This document shows, one piece after another, positions 1-10,160 of a stretch of DNA of 64,000 nucleotides. Position numbers and translations under genes: made by a program. The DNA is from Chitinophaga sp. CF418 (GTDB taxonomy: Bacteria; Bacteroidota; Bacteroidia; Chitinophagales; Chitinophagaceae), in the NCBI RefSeq assembly GCF_900142925.1, contig NZ_FRCN01000017.1, positions 1 to 64,000 of the forward strand. Reading direction: 5' to 3'. The notes under the pieces are model-generated. The model was not told where the DNA came from and did not search any database. It saw only the letters and a list, made by a program, of their open reading frames with translations. Every line of letters begins with the position of its first letter. Position 1 is the stretch's first letter.

Positions 1-3000
1 AAATGTAATACGCCTTCCTTCACACTGGCTGCTAACGCACCAACTGTTGGAACAGGCGCATGGAGCGTAGTTTCTTCTTCTCCTGCCGGATTTACTTTCC
101 CTGCTGCAAGTGTAAGCAACCCAGTTGCAACTATCACTGTACCTGCCGGTACAACGGTAACGCTGCGCTGGACGATCACTAACGGCAGCTGTACTTCTAC
201 AGATGACGTTACCCTGATCGACAACGCACTGCCAACAACTCCGGTTGCTGGTGCTGACCAGGAAAAATGTAATACGCCTGCCTTCACGCTGGCTGCTAAC
301 GCGCCAACTGTTGGAACAGGTGCATGGAGTGTGGTTTCTTCTACTCCTGCCGGATTTACTTTCCCTGCTGCAAGTGTGAGCAACCCAACTGCAACTATCA
401 ATGTACCTGCCGGTACAACGGTAACATTGCGCTGGACGATCACCAACGGTACCTGCTCTTTAAGCGACGATGTGACGCTGACAAACAATGCAGCTCCGGC
501 TCCTGCAAATGCAGGTCCTGACCAACAGGAATGTAACAATACTTCAACCTTTACCCTGGCGGCCAATACTCCGTCTGTGGCTGGTGCAACCGGTACATGG
601 ACTGTGGTATCCCCTGCCAGCTATACTTTCCCTGCGGCTGACGTGAATAACCCTGCCGCTAGCCTCACCATACCAGCTGGTACAGTCCTGACACTGAGAT
701 GGACTATCACCAATGGTGTATGTACCACAAGCGATGATGTGGTGCTGACCAACTATGCACAACCAGACGTAGCTGATGCGGGTCCTGACCAGTCTAAATG
801 TGCTGGTAGTGACTTCGTAACGGCTGCAAATACACCAACTGTGCCTGGCGCCGTAGGTACCTGGACCGTGATTAGCGGTGCAGCTACGATCAAGGCCGGT
901 GAAGAGAACCTGGCTGTGGCGCATATCACTGTTGCAAACGGTGCTACTGCTGTCCTCCGCTGGACTATCAAGAATGGTCTGTGTGAAAACTTCGACGAAG
1001 TTACACTGACTAACTTCCTGACTCCATCTCCTGCTAATGCAGGTCCTGATCAGCGTGATTGTAATAATCCTACATTCACTATGACAGCAAACGCTCCTGA
1101 TGTTCCTGGTGCTATCGGTACCTGGACACTGGCTGCAGGATCTCCAGGTACTATCACTCCGGGTGATGAAAACAAACCAGATGCTGTAATCAACGTGCCA
1201 ACAGGTACAACTGTAACAGCTATCTGGACCATCTCCAATGGTACCTGTCCTTCTGTTGACACCGTGCTGCTGACAAATGATGAAATGCCATCACCTGCTG
1301 TAGCGGGTCCTGACCAGGAAAAATGTAATACTCCGGCCTTCACAATGGCTGCCAACGTACCATCTGTTGGCGTAGGTAAATGGAGCCTGACAGCAGGCAC
1401 CACTGCTTCCTTCGCTGTTGCAGACAGTACTAATCCAAATGCAGTGATCAACGTACCTGCGGGTGTGACTGTAACTGCTACATGGACCATTACAAATGGT
1501 ACATGTGTAACTTCAGACGATGTAGTACTGACTAACTATGTAGCACCAGCTCCTGCTGCTGCTGGTCCTGACCAGGAAAAATGTAACACACCAACCTTCA
1601 CTATGGCTGCTGCTGCACCATCTGTAGGCGTGGGTAAATGGAGCCTGGTACCTGGATCTACAGCTTCCTTCGCTGTTGCCGACAGTACTAACAGAAATGC
1701 GGTGATTAACTTACCTGCCGGTGAATCTGTTCAGGCTATCTGGACTATCACCAACGGAGTATGTAGCACTGTTGATACTGTAAGACTGACCAACTATGTT
1801 GCGCCAGCTCCTGCTGCTGCCGGTCCTGACCAGGCACAGTGTAACACGCCTGCCTTCACAATGGCTGCTAATACGCCATCTGTAGGTGTGGGCAAATGGA
1901 GCCTGCCTGCTGGTTCTACTGCTTCATTCGCTGTAGCAGACAGTACTAACCCGAATGCTGTAATAACTGTTCCTGCCGGTGTAACAGCCGTGGCTACATG
2001 GACCATCACCAATGGTGTTTGTACCACTTCAGATGCGGTGACATTAACTAATGATGCACTGCCAACTGCTACCGCTGGCGCAGACCAGACTAAATGTAAC
2101 ACTACTGCCTTCACAATGGCAGCCAATACGCCTGCAGTAGGTATCGGTACCTGGACACTGCCTGCTGGTACTACTGCTACCATTACTGCTGGTCAGGCGA
2201 ACAACCCTGCCGCGGTAATTAATGTACCTGCCGGTGTAACTGTAACAGCTACCTGGACTGTAGTAAATGGTACCTGCTCCGTTTCTGACCAGGTAATCCT
2301 GCAAAACGACGCATTACCAACTGCTACCGCAGGTCCAGACCAGACCATGTGTAACACACCAGCCTTCACAATGGCTGCTAATACACCTGCTGCCGGTCAG
2401 ACCGGTACATGGACACTGCCTGCTGGTACTACTGCTACTATCACTGCTGGTCAGACGAACAGCCCAACCGCAGTAATTAATGTTCCTGCTGGTGTAACTG
2501 TAACCGCTACCTGGACTGTAGTAAATGGTACTTGCTCCGTTTCTGATGCTGTAGTGCTGAAAAACGATGCTCCGCCAACTACTCCGGCTGCTGGTGCTGA
2601 TCAGACAAAATGTAATACTCCTTCCTTCACACTGGCTGCTAACGCACCAACTGTTGGAACAGGCGCATGGAGCGTGGTGTCTTCTACTCCTGCAGGATTC
2701 ACTTTCCCTGCGGCTAGTGTAAGCAACCCAACTGCTACCATCACTGTACCTGTTGGTTCAACAGTAACCCTGCGCTGGACTATCACTAACGGTACCTGCT
2801 CTCTCACAGATGATGTGGTATTGACAAATGATGCTCCGCCAACTACTGCTGCTGCTGGTGCTGATCAGACTAAATGTAATACGCCTTCCTTCACACTGGC
2901 TGCTAACGCACCAACTGTTGGAACGGGCGCATGGAGTGTGGTTTCCTCCACTCCTGCCGGATTTACATTCCCTGCTGCAAGTGTAAGCAACCCAGTTGCA

Positions 3001-6000
3001 ACTATCACTGTACCTGCCGGTACTTCGGTAACACTGCGTTGGACTACCACTAACGGTACATGTACTTCTACTGATGATGTTATTCTGACTAACAACGCGC
3101 TGCCAACAACTCCGGCTGCTGGCGCTGATCAGGCAAAATGTAATACGCCTTCCTTCACGCTGGCTGCTAACGCGCCAACTGTTGGAACAGGTGCATGGAG
3201 TGTGGTTTCTTCTACTCCTGCAGGATTCACTTTCCCTGCAGCTAGCGTAAGCAACCCTACTGCTACCATCACCATAAATGCGGGTACTTCGGTAACTCTC
3301 CGCTGGACTATCACAAATGGTACATGTGTGGCTTCTGATGATGTTGTACTGACCAACTATGTGGCGCCAGCTCCTGCTGCTGCTGGTCCTGACCAGGAAA
3401 AATGTAACACACCAACCTTCACGATGGCTGCTGCTGCACCATCTGTAGGCGTGGGTAAATGGAGCCTGGTACCTGGATCTACAGCTTCCTTCGCTGTTGC
3501 CGACAGTACTAATAGAACTGCGGTGATCAACGTACCTGCGGGTCAATCAGCTCAGGCTATCTGGACTATTACCAACGGAGTATGTAGCACTAATGACACG
3601 GTAAGACTGACCAACTATGTTGCGCCTGCTGCTGCTGCTGCCGGTCCTGACCAGGCACAGTGTAACACACCAGCCTTCACGATGGCTGCTAATACACCAT
3701 CTGTAGGTGTGGGCAAATGGAGCCTGTCTGCCGGTTCTACTGCTTCATTCGCTGTAGCAGACAGTACTAACCCGAATGCTGTAATAACTGTACCTGCCGG
3801 TGTAACCGTAACAGCTACATGGACTATCCGCAACGGAGTATGTACTACCACCGACAACGTAATACTGACCAACTACGAACAGCCAACTGCTGCTGCCGCT
3901 GGTCCTGACCAGGAACAGTGTAACACGCCAGCCTTCAGAATGGCTGCTAACAGACCATCTGTTGGTGTAGGTAAATGGAGCCTGTCTGCCGGAACTACTG
4001 CATCTTTCGCTGTATCCGACAGTACTAATCCTAATGCTGCGATCACAGTACCTGCGGGTGTAACTGTAACAGCTACCTGGACTATCAGAAATGGTAACTG
4101 TGTAACTTCCGATGATGTTGTTCTGACCAACTACGCGCAGCCAACTGCTGCCAATGCTGGTGGTGATATGACACATTGCGATAACGATCGTTTTGTAATG
4201 GCGGCCAACACGCCTTCTGTTGGTACCGGTACATGGAGCCTGCCTGCAGGTACAACTGCAAGCATCGCTGCTACTGACTGGAACAATCCGAATGCTGTGA
4301 TCACAGTACCTGCGGGTGTAACTGTAACAGCTACCTGGACTATCAAAAATGGTACTTGTACTACATCTGATAATGTGATCCTGACCAACCACCAGATGCC
4401 AGCCAACGCGGCTGCAGGTGCAGATCAGACTCATTGTGACGATCCAAACTTTACAATGTCGGCTAACGTGCCGTCTCCTGCTACCGCTACCGGTACATGG
4501 ACCATTGTAAGTGGTACGGCTACTATCGCTGATATACACAGTCCATCTACCAAAGTGACAGTTCCCGCCGGTGGTACAGTAACCCTCCGCTGGACGCTCA
4601 CTAACGGTACCTGTACTTCAACTCCTGATGAAGTGGTGCTGACTAACCAGGCTGCAATCCTGGGTAACACCATCACCGCAGATCAGCTGCTTTGTGCTAA
4701 CCAGACGCCTGCAACACTGCAGGGCGCTACCCTGAGTGGCGGTAACGGTACCTTCACTTACCAATGGCAGGTGAGCACCACAAGTGCTACCACCGGCTTC
4801 GTAAATGTGGCTACCAATGGCACAAATGCAACCTATACTCCTCCAATGATCACACAGAATACCTGGTACAGACGTGTGGTAATGTCAGGTGCATGTACAG
4901 GCAACATCAGCAACGCAGTAATGCTGACCCTGATGAATGTTCCGCCTGTTGTGATATCCGTACCTGGTCCGCTGACAGTGGATTGCGTACAGGGTACTGA
5001 CTACACTACCAAATTCGGTACTCCGGTGTTCAGTCACGCTCCTTACAACAACGAGCCACTGAGTGTTACTTACAACGATGTAACTGTAACTGTTGACGCT
5101 TGTACCTTCACGATCATGCGTACATGGACAGCAACTGACCGTTGCGGTCTGACCACTCAGGCACAGCAGACCATCACAGTAATAGACAGAACTGCACCTG
5201 TATTCACAGGTACAGCTCCTGCCAACATCACTGTTGAATGTGATAAAGTGCCTGTGGCAGTAAACCTGACAGCAAACGATGCTTGTACCGGTATACTGAA
5301 TATCGTTCCGATCGAAGTAAGAGTTGATCAGCCAGGTGCATGTGCGAGCAACTATCAGCTGATCCGTAAATGGGTAGCTGTGGATGCATGCGGTAACGCC
5401 AGCGATACACTCAGACAGGTGATCACCGTAAGGGATATGACACCTCCTGTGTTCACCAACCCTGCTCCTGCCAATATCACTGTAGATTGTGATAAGGTGC
5501 CTGCAGGACAACCGCTGACCGCTACAGACAACTGTACGCCTGGTACTATCACTGTAATCCCGGTTGATGTACGTAAGAACCTCTCCGGTAGCAGATGTAC
5601 TGATAACTACCAGATCATCCGTACCTGGACAGCGACTGACCTTTGCGGTAACAAAACTGTACTGACTCAGACCCTCACTGTACAGGATACTATCAAGCCA
5701 AGATTCTCCATGTCACTGCCTCCGGCTATCACTGTTGATTGCGATAAAGTACCAACAGTAGCCACGATAACAGCCACAGACAACTGTACTGTTTCCGTAG
5801 CAGTGAAGGTATCTGAGAAGAAAGAGTTCCTCTCTTCTGTATGTACCAGCAACTATAGATTAACTCGTACCTGGACAGCCATCGACAATTGTGGTAATAC
5901 TGCCACCATGCAACAGGTGATCACTGTACAGGATACAACAAGGCCGGTATTCACCGTAATACCTCCTGCCGATACCACAGTAAGCTGTGATGCAGTTCCT

Positions 6001-8025
6001 GCTCCGCCTACCAGCCTGAAGGCAACAGACAATTGCAGCGCTGTGAAGATCTCTTACACCCAGACACGCGAAACCATTCCAGGTGCATGCGCAAGCAACT
6101 ACCGCCTGATCCGTATCTGGACTGCTAAGGATCAATGTGACAATACCGCGACTATCCGCCAGGTAATAACAGTAACGGATACCACCAAACCAGTGATCGA
6201 TCCTGCTCCGGCAAACGTAACACTGAACTGTGGTGATGCTATCCCGGCTGCTGCTACCCTGTATGCACGCGACAACTGTGATGCTACCTTCCCTAAGAAG
6301 GCGACTATGACACAGGATCCGTTTACAGTTGACCTGTGTGCCGGTTATACCATCACAAGAAGATGGACCATCTCCGATGCATGTGGCAATGCGGCTATCG
6401 AACGTGTGCAGACAATCACTGTGAATCCTTGTCCTAAACCGGCACTGGATCCTCAACTGCCAGCTAACTGTTCTAACAACACCAAGTTTGCGATCCTGTT
6501 GCAGAACAAGGTAAGCAAGCCTAAATTCACCCTGGTGAGCGTAGTTCCTGCTACCGCAGTAAGCACACCGCTGACACAGAGCAGCAACGTGTTCGACCTG
6601 AATGGTGCTACACAGGCTACCTTCATCGTAACTGATGGTGTAACAGGTTGTGTATCCGATCCGATCACTTACGACCTGCAGTATGTAACCAAACCAGTGG
6701 TTGATCTGGGCGCCGATGTAGCTATCTGTCAGGGTAGCAGCGTCACCCTCGATGCTGGTGCAGCCAACGCAGCTTACGGTATCCGCTGGTCAACCGGTGC
6801 AAGCACCCAGACCATCGACGTAACAACTGCCGGCACTTATTGGGCTACTGTTACCAACGGTATCTGTGCTACCACAGACTCTGTTAAAGTAACGGTGAAC
6901 ATACCGCCTGTAGTGAACATTCCGGATACTGCGATCTGTGAAGGCCAGTCCGTGAAACTGAACGCTTACGTACAGGGAGCTACCTATGTATGGAGCACAG
7001 GTGAAACTACCGCTTCAATTATGGTGAACATGTCGGGCACTTACAGTGTAGACGTTACACTGAAAGGTTGTACTACTCATGAAGAAGCTACGGTAACAGT
7101 TGGTACGCCTCCTGCTATCACGCTGACTGATGATACAGAGATCTGTCCGAATGAAACCCTGATGCTGACCGTTGAACCAGACGGTGGCAGCGTACGCTGG
7201 AGCACTGGTGAAACAACCAACTCCATCGTTGTAACAAAAGCAGGCACCTATGACGTAACCGTAACACGCGATGGTTGTGTGGTGAACGATCAGGTGACTG
7301 TAACTGAGAGACCTGACCTGGATATTGACCTCGGACCAGACAGAGAGTTCTGTACCGGCGGACGCGTAGTAGTAGATGCTAGCAACCCTGATGCAATCTC
7401 TTACCTCTGGAATGATGGCGAGACCACTCCGGTTAGAGAAATAGTAATGCCTGGTAAATATGTAGTGTCTGTTATGGACAGGTTCTGTTCAAGAATAACC
7501 ATGGATAGTGTGAATGTAACTGTGGCGGGTATTCCTGATATACTCCTGGGTCGTGACACAACACTGTGTATCGGTGAAGACCTGACACTGAAAGTAAATG
7601 GTGGTGCTGGTAACACAGTCCGCTGGCAGGATGGTTCTACCGGATCTACTTACAAAGTAACCGGTCCTGGAATCTACACTGTAACAGTGTCTAACGAATG
7701 CGGATCCGTATCTGACCAAATAGCTGTAAGCTACAAACCTTGTGAGGCTGAGCCACACTTCCCAACCGGCTTCACGCCGAATGGTGACGGACATAACGAT
7801 GTCTTCAAACCAGTCGTGAGAGGCCCGATGTATGATTACGACTTACGTATCTTCAATCGTTGGGGTGAGCTGATCTTCCTCAGTAAAGACCAGAAGAACG
7901 GATGGGATGGCCGATACAAAGGCGCCCTCGTAGAAAATGGTACTTACGTTTGGCTGCTGACCTATAAGAAGGTACTCGGTGGTGCAGTGAATATCGTGAA
8001 AGGTGAAGTAACCGCTATCAGATAG
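1..8025 (+). CDS. Giant repeat adhesin with CHU_C (T9SS type B) sorting domain, 5' partial
   Basis: The reading frame is open from base 1, so the N-terminus lies outside the window; 2674 residues are visible. From base 250 to about 4660 there are 17 complete units (plus a partial one before) of about 87 residues, each opening with A-G-[PA]-D-Q-x2-C-N and ending near W-T-I-x-N-G-x-C and L-T-N. Then comes one divergent Ig-like unit, about six HYR-like units (about 4980-6440; marks are V-x-C-D-K-V-P, A-T-D-N-C and D-x-C-G-N), about five Ig/PKD-like units of the type R-W-S-T-G (about 6690-7740), and a C-terminal CHU_C domain with F-T-P-N-G-D-G-x-N-D, I-F-N-R-W-G and W-D-G. CHU_C marks type B cargo of the type IX secretion system, so the product is expected on the cell surface or released. 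A surface adhesin or matrix role is inferred from architecture only. A strong terminator follows directly. Confidence 0.93.
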   Translation, partial: KCNTPSFTLAANAPTVGTGAWSVVSSSPAGFTFPAASVSNPVATITVPAGTTVTLRWTITNGSCTSTDDVTLIDNALPTTPVAGADQEKCNTPAFTLAANAPTVGTGAWSVVSSTPAGFTFPAASVSNPTATINVPAGTTVTLRWTITNGTCSLSDDVTLTNNAAPAPANAGPDQQECNNTSTFTLAANTPSVAGATGTWTVVSPASYTFPAADVNNPAASLTIPAGTVLTLRWTITNGVCTTSDDVVLTNYAQPDVADAGPDQSKCAGSDFVTAANTPTVPGAVGTWTVISGAATIKAGEENLAVAHITVANGATAVLRWTIKNGLCENFDEVTLTNFLTPSPANAGPDQRDCNNPTFTMTANAPDVPGAIGTWTLAAGSPGTITPGDENKPDAVINVPTGTTVTAIWTISNGTCPSVDTVLLTNDEMPSPAVAGPDQEKCNTPAFTMAANVPSVGVGKWSLTAGTTASFAVADSTNPNAVINVPAGVTVTATWTITNGTCVTSDDVVLTNYVAPAPAAAGPDQEKCNTPTFTMAAAAPSVGVGKWSLVPGSTASFAVADSTNRNAVINLPAGESVQAIWTITNGVCSTVDTVRLTNYVAPAPAAAGPDQAQCNTPAFTMAANTPSVGVGKWSLPAGSTASFAVADSTNPNAVITVPAGVTAVATWTITNGVCTTSDAVTLTNDALPTATAGADQTKCNTTAFTMAANTPAVGIGTWTLPAGTTATITAGQANNPAAVINVPAGVTVTATWTVVNGTCSVSDQVILQNDALPTATAGPDQTMCNTPAFTMAANTPAAGQTGTWTLPAGTTATITAGQTNSPTAVINVPAGVTVTATWTVVNGTCSVSDAVVLKNDAPPTTPAAGADQTKCNTPSFTLAANAPTVGTGAWSVVSSTPAGFTFPAASVSNPTATITVPVGSTVTLRWTITNGTCSLTDDVVLTNDAPPTTAAAGADQTKCNTPSFTLAANAPTVGTGAWSVVSSTPAGFTFPAASVSNPVATITVPAGTSVTLRWTTTNGTCTSTDDVILTNNALPTTPAAGADQAKCNTPSFTLAANAPTVGTGAWSVVSSTPAGFTFPAASVSNPTATITINAGTSVTLRWTITNGTCVASDDVVLTNYVAPAPAAAGPDQEKCNTPTFTMAAAAPSVGVGKWSLVPGSTASFAVADSTNRTAVINVPAGQSAQAIWTITNGVCSTNDTVRLTNYVAPAAAAAGPDQAQCNTPAFTMAANTPSVGVGKWSLSAGSTASFAVADSTNPNAVITVPAGVTVTATWTIRNGVCTTTDNVILTNYEQPTAAAAGPDQEQCNTPAFRMAANRPSVGVGKWSLSAGTTASFAVSDSTNPNAAITVPAGVTVTATWTIRNGNCVTSDDVVLTNYAQPTAANAGGDMTHCDNDRFVMAANTPSVGTGTWSLPAGTTASIAATDWNNPNAVITVPAGVTVTATWTIKNGTCTTSDNVILTNHQMPANAAAGADQTHCDDPNFTMSANVPSPATATGTWTIVSGTATIADIHSPSTKVTVPAGGTVTLRWTLTNGTCTSTPDEVVLTNQAAILGNTITADQLLCANQTPATLQGATLSGGNGTFTYQWQVSTTSATTGFVNVATNGTNATYTPPMITQNTWYRRVVMSGACTGNISNAVMLTLMNVPPVVISVPGPLTVDCVQGTDYTTKFGTPVFSHAPYNNEPLSVTYNDVTVTVDACTFTIMRTWTATDRCGLTTQAQQTITVIDRTAPVFTGTAPANITVECDKVPVAVNLTANDACTGILNIVPIEVRVDQPGACASNYQLIRKWVAVDACGNASDTLRQVITVRDMTPPVFTNPAPANITVDCDKVPAGQPLTATDNCTPGTITVIPVDVRKNLSGSRCTDNYQIIRTWTATDLCGNKTVLTQTLTVQDTIKPRFSMSLPPAITVDCDKVPTVATITATDNCTVSVAVKVSEKKEFLSSVCTSNYRLTRTWTAIDNCGNTATMQQVITVQDTTRPVFTVIPPADTTVSCDAVPAPPTSLKATDNCSAVKISYTQTRETIPGACASNYRLIRIWTAKDQCDNTATIRQVITVTDTTKPVIDPAPANVTLNCGDAIPAAATLYARDNCDATFPKKATMTQDPFTVDLCAGYTITRRWTISDACGNAAIERVQTITVNPCPKPALDPQLPANCSNNTKFAILLQNKVSKPKFTLVSVVPATAVSTPLTQSSNVFDLNGATQATFIVTDGVTGCVSDPITYDLQYVTKPVVDLGADVAICQGSSVTLDAGAANAAYGIRWSTGASTQTIDVTTAGTYWATVTNGICATTDSVKVTVNIPPVVNIPDTAICEGQSVKLNAYVQGATYVWSTGETTASIMVNMSGTYSVDVTLKGCTTHEEATVTVGTPPAITLTDDTEICPNETLMLTVEPDGGSVRWSTGETTNSIVVTKAGTYDVTVTRDGCVVNDQVTVTERPDLDIDLGPDREFCTGGRVVVDASNPDAISYLWNDGETTPVREIVMPGKYVVSVMDRFCSRITMDSVNVTVAGIPDILLGRDTTLCIGEDLTLKVNGGAGNTVRWQDGSTGSTYKVTGPGIYTVTVSNECGSVSDQIAVSYKPCEAEPHFPTGFTPNGDGHNDVFKPVVRGPMYDYDLRIFNRWGELIFLSKDQKNGWDGRYKGALVENGTYVWLLTYKKVLGGAVNIVKGEVTAIR
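250..4662 (+). repeat. Coding tandem repeat array, 17 units of about 260 bp
   Basis: Units begin at the codon for the first G of G-[PA]-D-Q; the first complete unit starts at 250 and the last at 4417, which gives a mean period of 260 bp. Units fall into subtypes: one with G-V-G-K-W-S-L, one with G-T-G-A-W-S-V-V-S-S-T-P, one with G-T-W-T-L-P-A-G-T-T. Whole blocks of subtypes recur: the segment beginning near 1531 is repeated nearly unchanged near 3355, seven units later. This suggests recent block duplication on top of older single-unit duplication. Confidence 0.9.
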
Positions 8026-8048
8026 TAGAAGTGTAAAGTACAATAGGC

Positions 8049-8086
8049 AAAGGCGTCCCGGTTATTCCGGGGCGCCTTTCTTTTTG
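8049..8086 (+). terminator. Rho-independent terminator after the adhesin gene
   Basis: A 13-bp stem (AAAGGCGTCCCGG against CCGGGGCGCCTTT, one G-T wobble) with a five-base loop is followed by a T-rich tract. It lies 24 bases after the adhesin stop codon and separates that gene from the ThuA gene. Confidence 0.88.
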
Positions 8087-8164
8087 TCTGGTATGGTAAT
8101 TTTAGTTAATTTGGAACTGATAGGTACCTATACCACCCTCGTAATAACTATTAAATTGTCCCTC

Positions 8165-10084
8165 ATGACAACCTGCAATCTCCATTACAAGCGGGTAATG
8201 CGTGCGTGTGCATTATTCGTATTTCTGCTGCTGTCTGCAGTATTCCACGTTCAGGCGCAAACGCCCCGTTTCAAGGTTATCGCTTTCTACCACGGCACCT
8301 ATGATCCGGCGCACATTGCCTTCGTAAAAGAGGCGAACCAATGGTTCCCGCAAATTGCCGCCCAGTATGGATTCTCCTATGAAGCCACTACAAACTGGGA
8401 CAACCTGAATGCCAGTTTCCTTTCGCGCTACCAGGTGGTGCTCTTCCTGGATGATTCGCCTGCCAGCGCATCACAGCGTTCCGCATTCCAGACGTATATG
8501 CAAAATGGTGGCGCCTGGATGGGTTTCCACGTTTCTGCGTACACTGACAATGCTGCCGGCTGGAGCTGGTATCACAACACCTTCCTGGGTACCGGTAACT
8601 TCCAGACCAACACCTGGGGACCTTCAAGCGCTACATTGCGTGTAGATGATCGCACACATCCGAGCACACTGCGTCTGCCAGCCACCTTTACCTCCGCAGT
8701 CAGCGAATGGTACGGCTGGCAAAACGACCTGCGCAACAACAGCAACATCAGGATCCTCGCTTCTGTAGATCCTGTAAGCTTTCCGCTGGGAAACCAGGCT
8801 GGCAATATCTGGTACAGTGGCTACTATCCGATTATGTGGACCAACAAGAACTACAAAATGCTGTATGCCAACTTCGGGCATAACGCGATGAACTACTCTA
8901 CCAACACACAGACATCATCTACTTTCGCCAGCGAGATCCAGAACAGATTTCTCATTGACGGATTACTGTGGCTGGGTGGTGTTGACCCAGGCCCTGCTCC
9001 TGCCATCCCCATCCCAGGTACCGTAGAGGCAGAGAATTTCACAACCATGAGCGGTATCCAGACAGAAGCCACTACCGACGCTGGCGGCGGGCAGAATATC
9101 GGGTATACCGATGCAGGCGACTGGCTCGATTACAAAGTCAATGTCCAGACTGCGGGCGCTTACAAGGTAGAATTCAGGGTTGCCAGCCAAACACTTGGCG
9201 GCGCTATCGAACTGAGAAAAGACAGTGTAGTACTGGGCAGCGTCACTGTACCGGTTACCAGCGCATGGCAAACCTGGGCCACTGTAAGCGACACAGTTGA
9301 CCTCACAGCCGGTGAGCAGACACTGCGTGTTCAGGTGGCAGCAGCCGGTTTTAATCTTAACTGGATCCGCTTCTCATCAGCTACCAATCCTCCATCGGTA
9401 ATTCCTATCGGCCAGGTGATCACCCTGAAAGGCAACAACGGCCTTTATGTAAGTGGTGAGAACGGCACTAAAGCCATGATATGCGACAGACCTGCTCCAC
9501 AGACATGGGAACAGTTTTCCGTACTGGACGCCGGTAACGGTAAAGTAAACCTGCGCAGCATGGGTAAATTCGTTTCTTCTGAAAATGGTACCAAGGCGAT
9601 GAACTGTAATCGCGCAACGGCTGCTACCTATGAAGCATTCGACTGGATCACCAATGCTGACGGAACCATTTCACTGAGAGGGAATAATGGCATGTATGTA
9701 TCTTCTGAGAATGGAGAACAGGCCATGAATTGTAACCGTCCTTCGATTGACGGATGGGAGAAATTCAATTTCACAATTGTAGGTCCTGTAGCTTCAGCCG
9801 CTAAACTGGCGGTATCTGCTCCCGTGGAAGCAGAACAGCCAACAGCCGGTATTGTGTACCCGAATCCTTTCGGCTCACAGCTCAACTATACACTGCCGGC
9901 TAAGATCTCTTCCCACACTGTTGCGATCTATGACATCTCCGGAAAACAGGTATTACGCGCTGTAGTAAGATCTAAACAATCTACCTATTTCCTGAATGTA
10001 AGCAGCCTGCCAAGAGGCTTCTATATCCTGGATATTTCCAGTGGTACCTATCACCAAAGAGTTAAAGTGCAGAAAGCTGAATAA
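8165..10084 (+). CDS. Secreted ThuA-domain protein with CBM6, beta-trefoil and T9SS type A sorting domain
   Basis: The 639-residue product starts with a signal peptide ending near V-Q-A-Q. Residues about 34-274 match the ThuA (trehalose-utilisation-like) glutamine-amidotransferase-type fold; 283-404 resemble a family 6 carbohydrate-binding module (V-E-A-E-N-F at its start, N-W-I-R-F at its end); 414-540 form three repeats of a fascin/trefoil-like unit (N-G-x-Y-V-S-x-E-N-G and A-M-x-C-[DN]-R); 564-639 are a T9SS type A sorting domain (Y-P-N-P-F). It is probably exported and bound to polysaccharide. ThuA proteins of this kind are often found with sugar degradation, but the reaction is unknown. 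The ATG at 8165 is preferred; 8198 would also give a good signal peptide. An in-frame ATG at 8093 falls just past the terminator stem, before the likely mRNA start. Confidence 0.88.
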   Translation: MTTCNLHYKRVMRACALFVFLLLSAVFHVQAQTPRFKVIAFYHGTYDPAHIAFVKEANQWFPQIAAQYGFSYEATTNWDNLNASFLSRYQVVLFLDDSPASASQRSAFQTYMQNGGAWMGFHVSAYTDNAAGWSWYHNTFLGTGNFQTNTWGPSSATLRVDDRTHPSTLRLPATFTSAVSEWYGWQNDLRNNSNIRILASVDPVSFPLGNQAGNIWYSGYYPIMWTNKNYKMLYANFGHNAMNYSTNTQTSSTFASEIQNRFLIDGLLWLGGVDPGPAPAIPIPGTVEAENFTTMSGIQTEATTDAGGGQNIGYTDAGDWLDYKVNVQTAGAYKVEFRVASQTLGGAIELRKDSVVLGSVTVPVTSAWQTWATVSDTVDLTAGEQTLRVQVAAAGFNLNWIRFSSATNPPSVIPIGQVITLKGNNGLYVSGENGTKAMICDRPAPQTWEQFSVLDAGNGKVNLRSMGKFVSSENGTKAMNCNRATAATYEAFDWITNADGTISLRGNNGMYVSSENGEQAMNCNRPSIDGWEKFNFTIVGPVASAAKLAVSAPVEAEQPTAGIVYPNPFGSQLNYTLPAKISSHTVAIYDISGKQVLRAVVRSKQSTYFLNVSSLPRGFYILDISSGTYHQRVKVQKAE

Positions 10085-10107
10085 AGATTCATAGCAGGAT
10101 CAAAAAA

Positions 10108-10145
10108 GAAAGGGTGTCGGCTTAAAGCTGACACCCTTATATTTT
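10108..10145. terminator. Bidirectional terminator between ThuA gene and serA
   Basis: Arms of 14 bases (10110-10123 and 10125-10138) pair with a single G-T wobble. The hairpin is flanked by an A-run on the left and a T-rich run on the right, so it can stop transcription from both converging genes. Confidence 0.85.
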
Positions 10146-10160
10146 TAAAGCCCCTTGCTA

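Noticed and set aside
2758..3546. Long open frames opposite the adhesin repeats (also 3745-4539)
   Set aside because: They follow the 260-bp repeat period, have no start context and appear as mirror frames of a strongly biased coding repeat.
8084..8164. Earlier start for the ThuA gene
   Set aside because: The first in-frame codons lie in the terminator T-tract or just past its stem and would add about 25 residues before the signal peptide; 8165 or 8198 fits a secreted protein.
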